DNA from: Geotalea sp. SG265
GTDB taxonomy: Bacteria > Desulfobacterota > Desulfuromonadia > Geobacterales > Geobacteraceae
NCBI RefSeq assembly: GCF_022808985.1
Contig: NZ_JAKZFT010000001.1
Location: forward strand, 124,001-188,000
Direction of reading: 5' to 3'
Length of the DNA: 64,000 nt
The position numbers and the translations under genes are program-made. Below the pieces are notes generated by a model. That model made no database searches and was not told where the DNA came from. It was given only the letters and a program-made list of their open reading frames with translations. Below, piece after piece: positions 54,438-62,288 of the stretch. The number at the start of each line of letters is the position of its first letter. Within the stretch, counting starts at the first letter, position 1.

Positions 54438-54613
54438 GGAGGACTGCCGCGACTTCGTCCATTCGTTCGTCGCCACAGCTGCGGACCTTGCGCTGCCGCC
54501 CGCGTAATAGTGCACGATGCTTATTGGTCGGCTGCCTCTCCGTTCCATATGCGGCGGGTGTCCGCTCGCCGCTGTAGCTCTGTCACTCACTCCCGAAGCC
54601 ACGGCAGTCCTCC
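54438..54613 (-). repeat. Dispersed hairpin repeat, copy E
   Basis: 176-base element in a 331-base gap. Arms 54438-54457 and 54594-54613 match at 18 of 20 positions although their sequence differs from copies B-D. Internal blocks GCCACAGCTGCGGACCTTGC and GGTGTCCGCTCGCCGCT are shared. Diagnostic stem pair T54454-A54597; a second compensated pair is C54447-G54604. The rest of the gap holds the terminator and the next ribosome site. Confidence 0.87.
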
Positions 54614-54695
54614 CCTGAGGCAGCAGCGCAATTACGACGTATTGTGTCACACACCCACGCTATACTCTTTTTTATAAAGCGCGGAGGTGGCAACA

Positions 54696-54911
54696 ATGGA
54701 ACTTATCGTCATGGCAGGAGCGGCGACGGTGGCTTACTGCGGGTATCTGGCCGCCCTTGATGAAATCAGGGACTGGAAGCGGGTGAATGCGGTGAAAAAG
54801 GAGCGAAGGCGCCGCAGCAGGAATCACTCCGGGCGCATCAGGATTGCAGTCGCTTATCCAGAAGGTGGCGCGGCTGCACGTTGGCGAGAGCCTTTAAGAG
54901 ACTCTTTTTGA
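54696..54911 (+). CDS. Small hypothetical membrane protein overlapping ttcA
   Basis: 71 residues from the ATG at 54696 with GGAGGTGGC upstream. An N-terminal hydrophobic helix (about 2-20) is followed by a strongly basic tail. The last 74 bases overlap the 3' end of ttcA on the other strand, so the C terminus may be shorter in function or the gene spurious. Confidence 0.4.
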   Translation: MELIVMAGAATVAYCGYLAALDEIRDWKRVNAVKKERRRRSRNHSGRIRIAVAYPEGGAAARWREPLRDSF

Positions 54912-55596
54912 TGTATGGGTTTTCCTTTTCCAGCTCTTTCAGCAGCTCTTTCATCCTTCTTCGCTGCTGGTCGGCGGAACCGCAAACCGGGCAACAACAG
55001 CAGACCACCGGGAAGCGGTTATTGCGGGAAAACTGGATGATGTCCTCCTCAGCCACATAGACCAGTGGCCTGATGACTGTCGTCTCCCCGTTGTCGGCCA
55101 GCATTCCGGGCGCCATGGCCTTGAGTGCACCGACGAAAAACTGGTTGAGGAGCAGGGTCTCGATGAAATCATCCATGTGGTGCCCCAGGGCCAGCTTGTT
55201 GCAGTTATGCTCTCGCGCCAGGGCATAGAGGGCGCCACGCTTCAGGCGCGCACAGATTGAGCAATAGGAGGAGTCGGGGCGGCGTTTCTCCTTGATGATG
55301 CCGTAATGGCCGGTCTTTTCCATGTGCAGGGTAAAGCCGTTTTCCCTGAGATGCTCCTCAATGATATCCGCCCGGAAACCGGGATATCCCGAGTCGATGT
55401 TGATGGCGACGATTTCATAGTGTACCGGCGCCCTTTTTCTCAGGGTATCCAGCATGTGCAATAGCGTATATGAGTCTTTTCCCCCGGAAACCCCCACGGC
55501 AATGCGGTCACCTTCCTCGATCAGACCGTATTCGGCGATGGCGCGCCCGACCCTGTTCTTGATCCTTGTGAATAATGCATCTTCTATCAGTGCCAC
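54838..55596 (-). CDS. ttcA: tRNA 2-thiocytidine biosynthesis protein TtcA
   Basis: 252 residues from a GTG at 55596 with GGAG six bases upstream; an in-frame codon at 55644 precedes it without family sequence. PP-loop SGGKDSYTLLH, the Fe-S Cys pair in CSICARLKRG and a third Cys region CCCCPVCGSADQQR; LGHHMDDFIETLLLN is conserved. It thiolates C32 of tRNAs using ATP and a [4Fe-4S] cluster. Codirectional with the sulfite-reductase-like gene upstream. Confidence 0.92.
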   Translation of the reverse strand: MALIEDALFTRIKNRVGRAIAEYGLIEEGDRIAVGVSGGKDSYTLLHMLDTLRKRAPVHYEIVAINIDSGYPGFRADIIEEHLRENGFTLHMEKTGHYGIIKEKRRPDSSYCSICARLKRGALYALAREHNCNKLALGHHMDDFIETLLLNQFFVGALKAMAPGMLADNGETTVIRPLVYVAEEDIIQFSRNNRFPVVCCCCPVCGSADQQRRRMKELLKELEKENPYIKKSLLKALANVQPRHLLDKRLQS

Positions 55597-55611
55597 AAAA
55601 AACTCCAATAA

Positions 55612-55641
55612 GGAAGGGCGCCCCCATGGGAACGCCCTTCC
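55612..55641 (-). terminator. Terminator-like hairpin upstream of ttcA
   Basis: GGAAGGGCG and CGCCCTTCC form a 9-base stem around 12 bases; on the minus strand TTATT follows. It would end the sulfite-reductase-like transcript just before ttcA. Confidence 0.5.
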
Positions 55642-55662
55642 CATTCAAACGTAGCAGGGAAA

Positions 55663-56325
55663 CTACCCCAGCACTTCCTGACGAAAGCGGTCGATACCCA
55701 TCTCGTCGATGATGCGGCCGAGGCGATTCTGGCTGGCGGACTGCTTGTACCAGGCGATGATCTTGGCAACGATCTCCAGGACATCTTCCTCGGTCGGCAC
55801 ATTGTCCACCAGCAGGTCGGCAAGGCGCGGCCGGGCACCGGCATTGCCCCCGACCATGACCCGCCACCCCTTGTTGGTGCCCATGATGCCAATGTCCTTG
55901 ATTGCCGGCTCGGCACAGGAGACCATGCACCCAGAGACCCCCATCTTCAGCTTATTGGGCAGTTCCATGGCGTGGTAGATCTTGTCCAGTTTGAGCCCCA
56001 GGGATATGGAATCCTGGATTCCGCGTTTGCAGAAGCTGGTCCCCGGGCAGATTTTGACGCTGCGCACGCAGAGGCCGATGGCGGCACCAGGTGCCGTGGC
56101 CAGATCGGCCCAGACCCCATCCAGATCCTCTTCCTTGATGCCCACCAGGGCAATGCGTTGGGCCGAGGTAACCTTCACCGCCTGGACCTTATATTTATCC
56201 GCCACGTCGCAGATCTTGCGCAGAGTGGCGGTATCCACTATTCCTCCGGGGATGTGGGGGGCGACGGCATAGGTTTCCCGGTCGCGCTGCAGTATGGCCC
56301 CTTTTTCGGGAATGTCTTTTTTCAT
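55663..56325 (-). CDS. Short siroheme/4Fe-4S sulfite or nitrite reductase-like protein
   Basis: 220 residues, one ferredoxin-like half plus one siroheme/4Fe-4S half-domain. Cluster ligands CPGTSFC (Cx5C) and CMVSC (Cx3C) are intact. It is less than half the size of ordinary sulfite or nitrite reductases and matches the small monomeric type known from anaerobes, whose physiological role is unsettled. GGAGGATAG precedes the ATG. Neighbours do not include siroheme genes. Confidence 0.85.
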   Translation of the reverse strand: MKKDIPEKGAILQRDRETYAVAPHIPGGIVDTATLRKICDVADKYKVQAVKVTSAQRIALVGIKEEDLDGVWADLATAPGAAIGLCVRSVKICPGTSFCKRGIQDSISLGLKLDKIYHAMELPNKLKMGVSGCMVSCAEPAIKDIGIMGTNKGWRVMVGGNAGARPRLADLLVDNVPTEEDVLEIVAKIIAWYKQSASQNRLGRIIDEMGIDRFRQEVLG

Positions 56326-56347
56326 CTATCCTCCAATCAAAGCTCTC

Positions 56348-56758
56348 TTATTTGAACTCAGGAAGCAGCGACTCCAGCCGCCACCCCCTTTTTTCCCCTT
56401 CGTCGAAATAGCGCCACTTCTGCAGATCGCTAACCGTCTTCACCGTCATGGAAGGGTTGATGGTGTAATCCAGTTCCATGACCACCTCCCCCTTTTTCGT
56501 ATTCACATCGCAATCTTTGCTGAGAACCCGCGAGTCCAGCACCCGAATTTCACGGGCCGACTCGATCCGTTTCCGGTAATCATCGCGGAGCGGCGCATCC
56601 ACGAAGGCCACAGCCCCCTCGAATTCCTGCCAGCGCAGCATTGTGGCATACGACCTTGAAGTCTTCTCGAAATTGTCTTTGACGACGTAATCTAAAGTGC
56701 AGCCTGAGAAGACAAGCAGCAATCCGGCCAGCAGGGCCATACGGCAGCGAAATGACAT
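56348..56758 (-). CDS. Hypothetical lipoprotein
   Basis: 136 residues. Signal with lipobox VFSGC (Cys20). The mature part (LDYTINPSMTVKTVSDLQKW) looks like a small alpha/beta domain with a conserved-looking WRYFDEGEKRGWRLES end. Not recognised. AGGAGAA lies upstream of the ATG; it sits between the fused MTHFR gene and the sulfite-reductase-like gene. Confidence 0.75.
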   Translation of the reverse strand: MSFRCRMALLAGLLLVFSGCTLDYVVKDNFEKTSRSYATMLRWQEFEGAVAFVDAPLRDDYRKRIESAREIRVLDSRVLSKDCDVNTKKGEVVMELDYTINPSMTVKTVSDLQKWRYFDEGEKRGWRLESLLPEFK

Positions 56759-56768
56759 AATTATTCTC

Positions 56769-58583
56769 CTATCTCTTGATATACCGTACCAGTTCGGCAG
56801 CGATCCCGTACCTGCCGAAGGGGGGAATCAGATAAAAGCCTCCGACCCTGCCGCGGACGGCATCGATGAACTCCCTGGCGATCGCCAAGCCCTCCCGCGC
56901 GCCGTCCTCTTTTTCTTTCCCCTTCATGCGCAGCCGGATCTCATCGGGAATGACGATACCCGGCACCTCGTTATGGAGAAACTCGGCATTGCGTTCACTG
57001 ACCAGCGGCAGCACACCGGGTAGGATTGGTATATTCAGGTGTGCCGTCTGCTCCAGCATCTCGTCCAGGCGCTTTACGTCGTAAATGGGCTGGGTTTGGG
57101 CGAAACAGGCGCCGTTGGCTACCTTTTTCGCCAGCCTGCCGGTCTGGACATCCATGCGCGCCGTGTTGGGGTTGAAGGCAGCGCCGATGGTGAAGCCGGT
57201 GCCACTGCCGAGGGGATTGCCCAGGGCATTGACCCCCCCATTCAGGCCGTCAAGGAGTTTGATAAGAGTGAATGAGTTGAGGTCGAAAACGGAGGAGGCG
57301 CCGGCCTGCTCGCCAAGGCTTGCCGGGTCGCCGGTTACCGCCAGGATGGAGCGGATTCCCAGGAGGCTCGCCCCCATGAGATCCGATTGCAGGCCGAGGA
57401 GATTACGGTCCCGGCAGGTGATATGAACGATGACCTCGATGCCGATTTCCCGCTGGATCAGGTTTGCCAGGGCGATGTTGCCCATCCGCACCCGTGCCAG
57501 GGGATTTTCCGCCAGGTTGATGGCGTCGGCTCCGGCTTCCTTGAGGACGCGGCTGCCGGTCAGGACGGTGCTGCAATCGAGCCCCCGCGGCGGGTCCAGC
57601 TCGACGGTGACCACCATCTTTTCCCCCCAGGATGACAGGAAACCGGGGGCCGCAATCGGCCGAGGCTCCCCCACGTGGGCGGGAATGGCCGCTACCTGCA
57701 CCTGGCGTCGGGTTGGCTTCCGTCCTTTAAGTCTTTTGGCGATTTCCCGAATATGGTCGGGGGTGGTTCCGCAACAGCCACCGATGAGCACGGCACCCGC
57801 GGCAGCCATCTCCTCAGCCATACCTGCGAAGTAGTCGGGGGTGGCACGGTAGAGGTAGCGGCCGTTGACGTATTCGGGGAAGCCGCTGTTGGGATAGACG
57901 GCAATGGGAAGCAGAGTAATGCCCGCCAGAAGTTTGACGGTACGGGAAATTTCCAGAGGTCCTGCGCCGCAATTGGCGCCTATGACATCGGCCCCGGCAG
58001 CAGCCAGCCGGCCGGCAACGGTCTCCAGCGGAAAGCCCCCCGCTACTCGGCTGTTCTCGCCGAAGGCCATATTGGCCACAACCGGCAGCCCGGTCTGTTT
58101 CGCCACTTCCACGCCTATTTCCAGCTGCCGCAGATCGGAGAAGGTCTCCAGAAGAAAAAGGTCCACCCCCCCCTCGGCCAGTGCATCAACCTGGGCGGCG
58201 AACATCCGGCGGATCTCGTCCTCTCCCGGAACCTTCTCTTCACCCCTGCCGCCGATCAGTGGACCAATGGACCCGGCAACATGTACATCCGCACCGCCGG
58301 CCGCCTGGCGGGCCAACTGGGCACCTTTGACGTTGATGTCGCGGAGCTTGCCACCGATACCGATGGCGTCCAGCTTGGGGAAATTGGCACCGAAGGTATT
58401 GGTTTCGATAACCCGCGCCCCGGCAGCCACGTATTCCCGGTGGAGATCGAGCACCAGCGAAGGTTTGACCAGGTTGAGATGCTCGAAATTTGCGTCTGGG
58501 CTTATCCCCTTTGCATAGAGCATGGTGCCGGTGGCGCCGTCACCAATCAGGACTTCTTGCTGGAGTGCTTCAAGAAATTTCAC
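56769..58583 (-). CDS. Fused homocysteine S-methyltransferase / methylenetetrahydrofolate reductase
   Basis: 604 residues from a GTG at 58583. Residues 1 to about 290 are a zinc homocysteine methyltransferase (GDGATGTMLYAKG, GANCGAGP, GGCCGTTPDH with Cys pair). Residues about 310-604 are a MetF-like reductase (VVTVELDPPRGLDC, ITCRDRNLLGLQSD, ITQPIYD-like region). Bifunctional proteins of this order occur in Bacillus (YitJ). It links 5,10-methylene-THF reduction to methionine synthesis. Confidence 0.93.
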   Translation of the reverse strand: MKFLEALQQEVLIGDGATGTMLYAKGISPDANFEHLNLVKPSLVLDLHREYVAAGARVIETNTFGANFPKLDAIGIGGKLRDINVKGAQLARQAAGGADVHVAGSIGPLIGGRGEEKVPGEDEIRRMFAAQVDALAEGGVDLFLLETFSDLRQLEIGVEVAKQTGLPVVANMAFGENSRVAGGFPLETVAGRLAAAGADVIGANCGAGPLEISRTVKLLAGITLLPIAVYPNSGFPEYVNGRYLYRATPDYFAGMAEEMAAAGAVLIGGCCGTTPDHIREIAKRLKGRKPTRRQVQVAAIPAHVGEPRPIAAPGFLSSWGEKMVVTVELDPPRGLDCSTVLTGSRVLKEAGADAINLAENPLARVRMGNIALANLIQREIGIEVIVHITCRDRNLLGLQSDLMGASLLGIRSILAVTGDPASLGEQAGASSVFDLNSFTLIKLLDGLNGGVNALGNPLGSGTGFTIGAAFNPNTARMDVQTGRLAKKVANGACFAQTQPIYDVKRLDEMLEQTAHLNIPILPGVLPLVSERNAEFLHNEVPGIVIPDEIRLRMKGKEKEDGAREGLAIAREFIDAVRGRVGGFYLIPPFGRYGIAAELVRYIKR

Positions 58584-58664
58584 GAGTTATCCATGTTTTA
58601 CTGGAATTTTTGCCGTCGAGTGCTAGAATAACCCCCTCAAATCCAGTCCATGCGAGGTCTCTTC

Positions 58665-59276
58665 ATGCTGCACACTGCGATCAACTGGCTTCTAGCCACC
58701 ATACTCAAGCTGGGCTATCCGGGTATTTTCATGCTCATGGCCATGGAAAGCTCCATCATCCCCATCCCTAGCGAGCTGGTCATGCCTCCGGCGGGCTACT
58801 GGGCGGTCGAGGGCAAAATGAACCTCTGGCTCGCCATCCTCTGCGGCACCGCCGGCAGTCTTGTTGGTGCCTATGCCAACTATTTCGCCGCACATTACCT
58901 GGGAAGGCCGCTGGTCCTCAAGTACGGGAAATACGTGGGCATTACCGAGGAGAAGTTCGGCAAGGTCGAGACATTCTTCCATAAACATGGCGAAATATCA
59001 ACCTTCATCGGCCGTCTCCTGCCGGTGGTGCGCCATCTGATCTCCCTCCCTGCGGGGCTCGCCGGCATGAACCACGGCAAATTCGCCACCTACACCCTGC
59101 TCGGCGCCGGCATCTGGTGCACGGTCCTCACCGTTATCGGCTACGTCATCGGTGAAAACCAGGCTTTGATCATGGAATATTCTCACCAGGCAGTCATCGG
59201 CGTAATCATCTTCAGCGCAGGGCTCATCGCTGTTTACGTCTGGCGCCACAAGCGGAGAAGCGTTACCAGCCCCTGA
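58665..59276 (+). CDS. DedA-family membrane protein
   Basis: 203 residues from the ATG at 58665 (GAGGT upstream); an ATG at 58650 would add five. DedA features: AMESSIIPIPSELVMPPAGY, GSLVGAYANYFAAHYLGR, and FIGRLLPVVRHLISLPAG. DedA proteins are linked to membrane homeostasis and undecaprenyl-phosphate or lipid flipping. Single gene, convergent with transaldolase. Confidence 0.9.
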   Translation: MLHTAINWLLATILKLGYPGIFMLMAMESSIIPIPSELVMPPAGYWAVEGKMNLWLAILCGTAGSLVGAYANYFAAHYLGRPLVLKYGKYVGITEEKFGKVETFFHKHGEISTFIGRLLPVVRHLISLPAGLAGMNHGKFATYTLLGAGIWCTVLTVIGYVIGENQALIMEYSHQAVIGVIIFSAGLIAVYVWRHKRRSVTSP

Positions 59277-59306
59277 AAAGCTGCCAGAACTGCAGAGAAA
59301 AACAAG

Positions 59307-59338
59307 AAAGCCCCGGCAGGTTGTCCCGCCGGGGCTTT
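59307..59338. terminator. Bidirectional terminator between dedA-type gene and transaldolase
   Basis: AAAGCCCCGGC and GCCGGGGCTTT form an 11-base stem around ten bases, with T-rich or A-rich flanks on both sides. Confidence 0.75.
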
Positions 59339-59358
59339 GCATTTGATGGCTTATCCTG

Positions 59359-60003
59359 CTATTTGGGGACCTTTTCCCAGTCCTCGAGGAATTTCTTGAT
59401 GCCGGCATCGGTCAGGGGATGTTTTGCCAGCTGCATGATAACCGAATAGGGGATGGTCGCCACATCGGCGCCGATCAGGGCCGAGTTCAAGACGTGGATC
59501 GGATTCCTGACGCTGGCAACGATGATTTCCGTAGTATAGCCGTAGTTATCGAAGATGGTGCGGATCTCCTCGATGATCCCCATGCCGTCCTGGGAAATGT
59601 CGTCCAGACGGCCGACAAAGGGGGATACGTAGGTGGCACCGGCCTTTGCCGCCAAAAGTGCCTGCATGGGGGTGAAAATCAAGGTGACGTTGGTCTTGAT
59701 TCCCTTTTCCGACAGGGTCTTGGCCGCCTTGAGCCCCTCGGGGGTCATGGGAAGCTTGATAACGATGTTCTCGTGGATCTTGACCAGTTCCTCAGCTTCC
59801 CTGATCATCCCGGCATGATCCAGGGATACCACCTCTGCAGAGATGGGACCGTCGACGATCTCCGTTATTTCCTTGATGACATCCGCAAATTTGCGGCCCG
59901 ATTTGGCAATGAGAGACGGATTGGTGGTAACACCGTCCACCACACCCAGGGCATGGGCCTCGCGTATCTCCTTCACATCTGCAGTGTCGATAAAAAACTT
60001 CAT
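59359..60003 (-). CDS. tal: Transaldolase / fructose-6-phosphate aldolase family
   Basis: 214 residues, the short Fsa/TalC type. [31 protein letters not shown], the Schiff-base Lys in [13 protein letters not shown] and SPFVGRLDD are present. A role in pentose phosphate sugar shuffling is likely. GGAGGAG upstream; the ATG overlaps the YHS gene stop by 4 bases. Confidence 0.94.
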   Translation of the reverse strand: MKFFIDTADVKEIREAHALGVVDGVTTNPSLIAKSGRKFADVIKEITEIVDGPISAEVVSLDHAGMIREAEELVKIHENIVIKLPMTPEGLKAAKTLSEKGIKTNVTLIFTPMQALLAAKAGATYVSPFVGRLDDISQDGMGIIEEIRTIFDNYGYTTEIIVASVRNPIHVLNSALIGADVATIPYSVIMQLAKHPLTDAGIKKFLEDWEKVPK

Positions 60004-60269
60004 TTTTCTCCTCCGATACTGTTTTTTTCTGCAGTTTCCAACTGCTCGCGGAATTTTTCCAGGCAGGACATGGAGCAGAAGTGAAGCTTCCGCCCCTCCA
60101 AATTGCCGATGACGGCATCCTCCCTTGTCACATAGGTGCCGCAGACCGGGTCCCTGAAGGTTTCTTCCTCCCGGTCCGCATCCCGGTGCACCTCCTTCAA
60201 CTCAGGACGTCCCTTGAACATCCGGTAGATCGCATATCCCACGAGGATCAGCACCAGCAGCTTTGCCAA
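60000..60269 (-). CDS. YHS-domain small membrane-anchored protein
   Basis: 89 residues from a TTG at 60269 with AGGAGGATACG upstream. One N-terminal TM helix (2-20) precedes a YHS/TRASH-type metal domain: [14 protein letters not shown] and [11 protein letters not shown]. It probably binds a metal ion on the cytoplasmic or periplasmic face. Coupled to transaldolase by a 4-base overlap. Confidence 0.85.
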   Translation of the reverse strand: MAKLLVLILVGYAIYRMFKGRPELKEVHRDADREEETFRDPVCGTYVTREDAVIGNLEGRKLHFCSMSCLEKFREQLETAEKNSIGGEK

Positions 60270-60278
60270 CGTATCCTC

Positions 60279-60785
60279 CTATAGTTTTTCCACCCGCTCC
60301 GACGAAGTGAGGGTGGCTAGCAATTGAGCGACTGACTTGTGCAGCAAGGGGTGCACAAGGTCGGGGGCTATTTCGGCAAGAGGTTGCAGGACGAAGCGCC
60401 GTTCATGAAGCCGCGGATGGGGTATAGTCAGTCGTTCTCCGGTGATGACGGCATCATTGTAAAAAAGGATGTCCAGGTCCATTGGCCGGGGTCCCCAGTG
60501 CAGGTCTTTCGTTCTCTTGAAAATGCCGGACTCGATGCGCTGAAGCTCGTCAAGAAGGTGAAGGGGGGACAATTCGGTGTTTATCTGGGCGACGGCGTTG
60601 TAGAAGTCGGCCTGTGGAATTCCGCCGACCGGCTCGGTTTCGTAAAAAGCGGAAAGAGCCGTGACACGGGTTCGGGGAAGCTTGCCCAGCTCGGCCACCC
60701 CGCGCAACAGGTTCAGCTCCCGGTCTCCCTGGTTTGATCCGAGAGCTATGTATGCCGTCACTTGCACTTGGCGATTAGAACACAA
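60279..60785 (-). CDS. folK: Hydroxymethyldihydropterin pyrophosphokinase FolK
   Basis: 168 residues from a TTG at 60785 with AAGGGA upstream; GTGs at 60767 and 60761 are alternatives. AYIALGSNQGDRELNL, YETEPVGGIPQADFYNAV, and GPRPMDLDILFYND with IPHPRLHERRFVLQPL match FolK throughout. It makes the folate pterin pyrophosphate. Ten bases before the YHS gene. Confidence 0.93.
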   Translation of the reverse strand: MCSNRQVQVTAYIALGSNQGDRELNLLRGVAELGKLPRTRVTALSAFYETEPVGGIPQADFYNAVAQINTELSPLHLLDELQRIESGIFKRTKDLHWGPRPMDLDILFYNDAVITGERLTIPHPRLHERRFVLQPLAEIAPDLVHPLLHKSVAQLLATLTSSERVEKL

Positions 60786-60905
60786 TTCTTCCCTTTTTTC
60801 AACCCCGCGGGCGCGGGTATAAAATGCCGCCCATCCCGCTTCGTTCTCGTGATCGCCCGTCTTCCGCCAACGGCTGCGCCCTTTTTTGTCTTTTTTGACA
60901 TTGTA

Positions 60906-61445
60906 ATGGAGACGAATTTTGAGTATATTTTAGAACGTTTGTCGCGGCAGTTTAATTCCGGTCCATGGGAAAGCACGATGAAATCAGGCGGCACGGAAGA
61001 AAGCAGCGAGCAGGACCCCAAGGCACTTTACGAAAAGGGACTCGAAGCCTTCAAGACCGGAATCTTTTTGTCCGCCATGAAGTGCTTCGAAAAAGCCATT
61101 GCACTGGAACGGAGCCCGGCAGCCCTGTCGCGCCTCGGCCTTTGCCTGGCAAAAGAGAAGAGGTACTTCGCCAAAGCCATTTCCCTGTGCAAGGAAGCCA
61201 TCAAGTATGACCCCCGCAATTCGGAGCATTATCTCTTCCTTGGCAGGATTCACCTGCTGGCGGGACAGAAAAAGGAAGCGATCAGGATTTTCCGCATGGG
61301 GCTGCGAAACGCAAAAGACCCGGACATAACACGGGAACTGGAACGTCTGGGCAGCAGAAAAGAACCGCTGCTCCCGTTCCTTGGGCGCGGCAACCCCATC
61401 AACAAGTATCTGGGCATCCTGCTGAAGAAAACCGGCTTGCGCTGA
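60906..61445 (+). CDS. Tetratricopeptide-repeat protein
   Basis: 179 residues from the ATG at 60906; ATG 60978 (GGGAAA upstream) is an alternative. Three TPR-like motifs lie near residues 40-145: ALYEKGLEAFKTGIFLSAMK, then AALSRLGLCLAKEKRYFAKA and EHYLFLGRIHLLAGQKKEAI. No signal peptide. A basic C terminus follows. TPRs bind proteins; partner unknown. Confidence 0.82.
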   Translation: METNFEYILERLSRQFNSGPWESTMKSGGTEESSEQDPKALYEKGLEAFKTGIFLSAMKCFEKAIALERSPAALSRLGLCLAKEKRYFAKAISLCKEAIKYDPRNSEHYLFLGRIHLLAGQKKEAIRIFRMGLRNAKDPDITRELERLGSRKEPLLPFLGRGNPINKYLGILLKKTGLR

Positions 61446-61474
61446 ACCTGTCGATTATTCCCCTAGGAGGTTCC

Positions 61475-61864
61475 ATGGCAGATAAAATAGGTGTTGCATT
61501 AGTTGGCGGAGGGCGCACCGGCACCCCCATGCTGAAAGAATTGCTGAAATACCCCTACATAAACATCATCGGCGTGGCCGACCTGAATCCGACTGCGGAA
61601 GGAATCAAGATAGCCGCCGAGCGCGGCATCTATACCACCTCGGACCCCATGGCCCTGGTAGGCAAAGGGGATGCCATCGACATTCTCATCGAGGTGAGTG
61701 GCGACAAGGCATTGAAGAAGGCTATCAAGTCCGCCTTCGCCAAAAGCGGCAACAAAAAGACCATCATCATGCACGACCTTATCGCCCGCCTCTTCATCAG
61801 CGTCTGTACCCACCAGCAAGAACTTATTCCCACCGTTCACCCTGAAGATATCGGCATCGGCTGA
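61475..61864 (+). CDS. Short Rossmann-fold oxidoreductase-like protein
   Basis: 129 residues. N-terminal nucleotide-binding motif GVALVGGGRTGTPMLKEL and IIGVADLNPTAEG resemble the NAD(P) domain of homoserine or dihydrodipicolinate reductase-like enzymes, but the catalytic domain is missing. It may be a regulatory or truncated form. AGGAGGTT precedes the ATG. Next to yjbQ. Confidence 0.7.
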   Translation: MADKIGVALVGGGRTGTPMLKELLKYPYINIIGVADLNPTAEGIKIAAERGIYTTSDPMALVGKGDAIDILIEVSGDKALKKAIKSAFAKSGNKKTIIMHDLIARLFISVCTHQQELIPTVHPEDIGIG

Positions 61865-61882
61865 AGCAGCCCCAGGAGCCCA

Positions 61883-62284
61883 ATGATCAGGTATATCACC
61901 GTCAAGAGCCGCAGCAGAACCGAGCTGATCAACATTACCGAACAGGTGCAGGAGGCGGTAAGGGTCTCGAAGATTACCCATGGCCTTTGTCACCTTTTCG
62001 TCCTCCACACCACGGCGGGCATCACCATCAATGAAGGAGCGGACCCCGCCGTGCAGCGGGACATGGTGAATTTCTTCGACAAGCTGGTCCCCAACGATCC
62101 CTACTTCACCCATGCCGAGGGAAATTCGGACGCACACATCAAATCATCCATCGTCGGGACGGCAAAAACGATCTTCGTGGAAAATTCCAGGTTGGTTCTC
62201 GGGACTTGGCAGGCAATCTACTTTTGGGAGTTTGATGGACCGCGGGAAAGAAGAGTGGCGGTCAAGATAAGCGGGGACAGTTAG
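61883..62284 (+). CDS. YjbQ family (UPF0047) protein
   Basis: 133 residues, full UPF0047 sequence: FVLHTTAGITINEGADP, DPYFTHAEGNSDAHIKSSIV and LGTWQAIYFWEFDGPRERRV. Conserved His residues could bind metal. Members were proposed as secondary thiamine-phosphate synthases; location beside thiL fits that view. AGGAGCC upstream. Confidence 0.9.
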   Translation: MIRYITVKSRSRTELINITEQVQEAVRVSKITHGLCHLFVLHTTAGITINEGADPAVQRDMVNFFDKLVPNDPYFTHAEGNSDAHIKSSIVGTAKTIFVENSRLVLGTWQAIYFWEFDGPRERRVAVKISGDS

Positions 62285-62288
62285 CAGT

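Noticed and set aside
11018-54613. The repeat family as a CRISPR array
   Set aside because: Copies are 5-17 kb apart, about 170 bases long and in both orientations; no short direct repeats or cas genes are seen.
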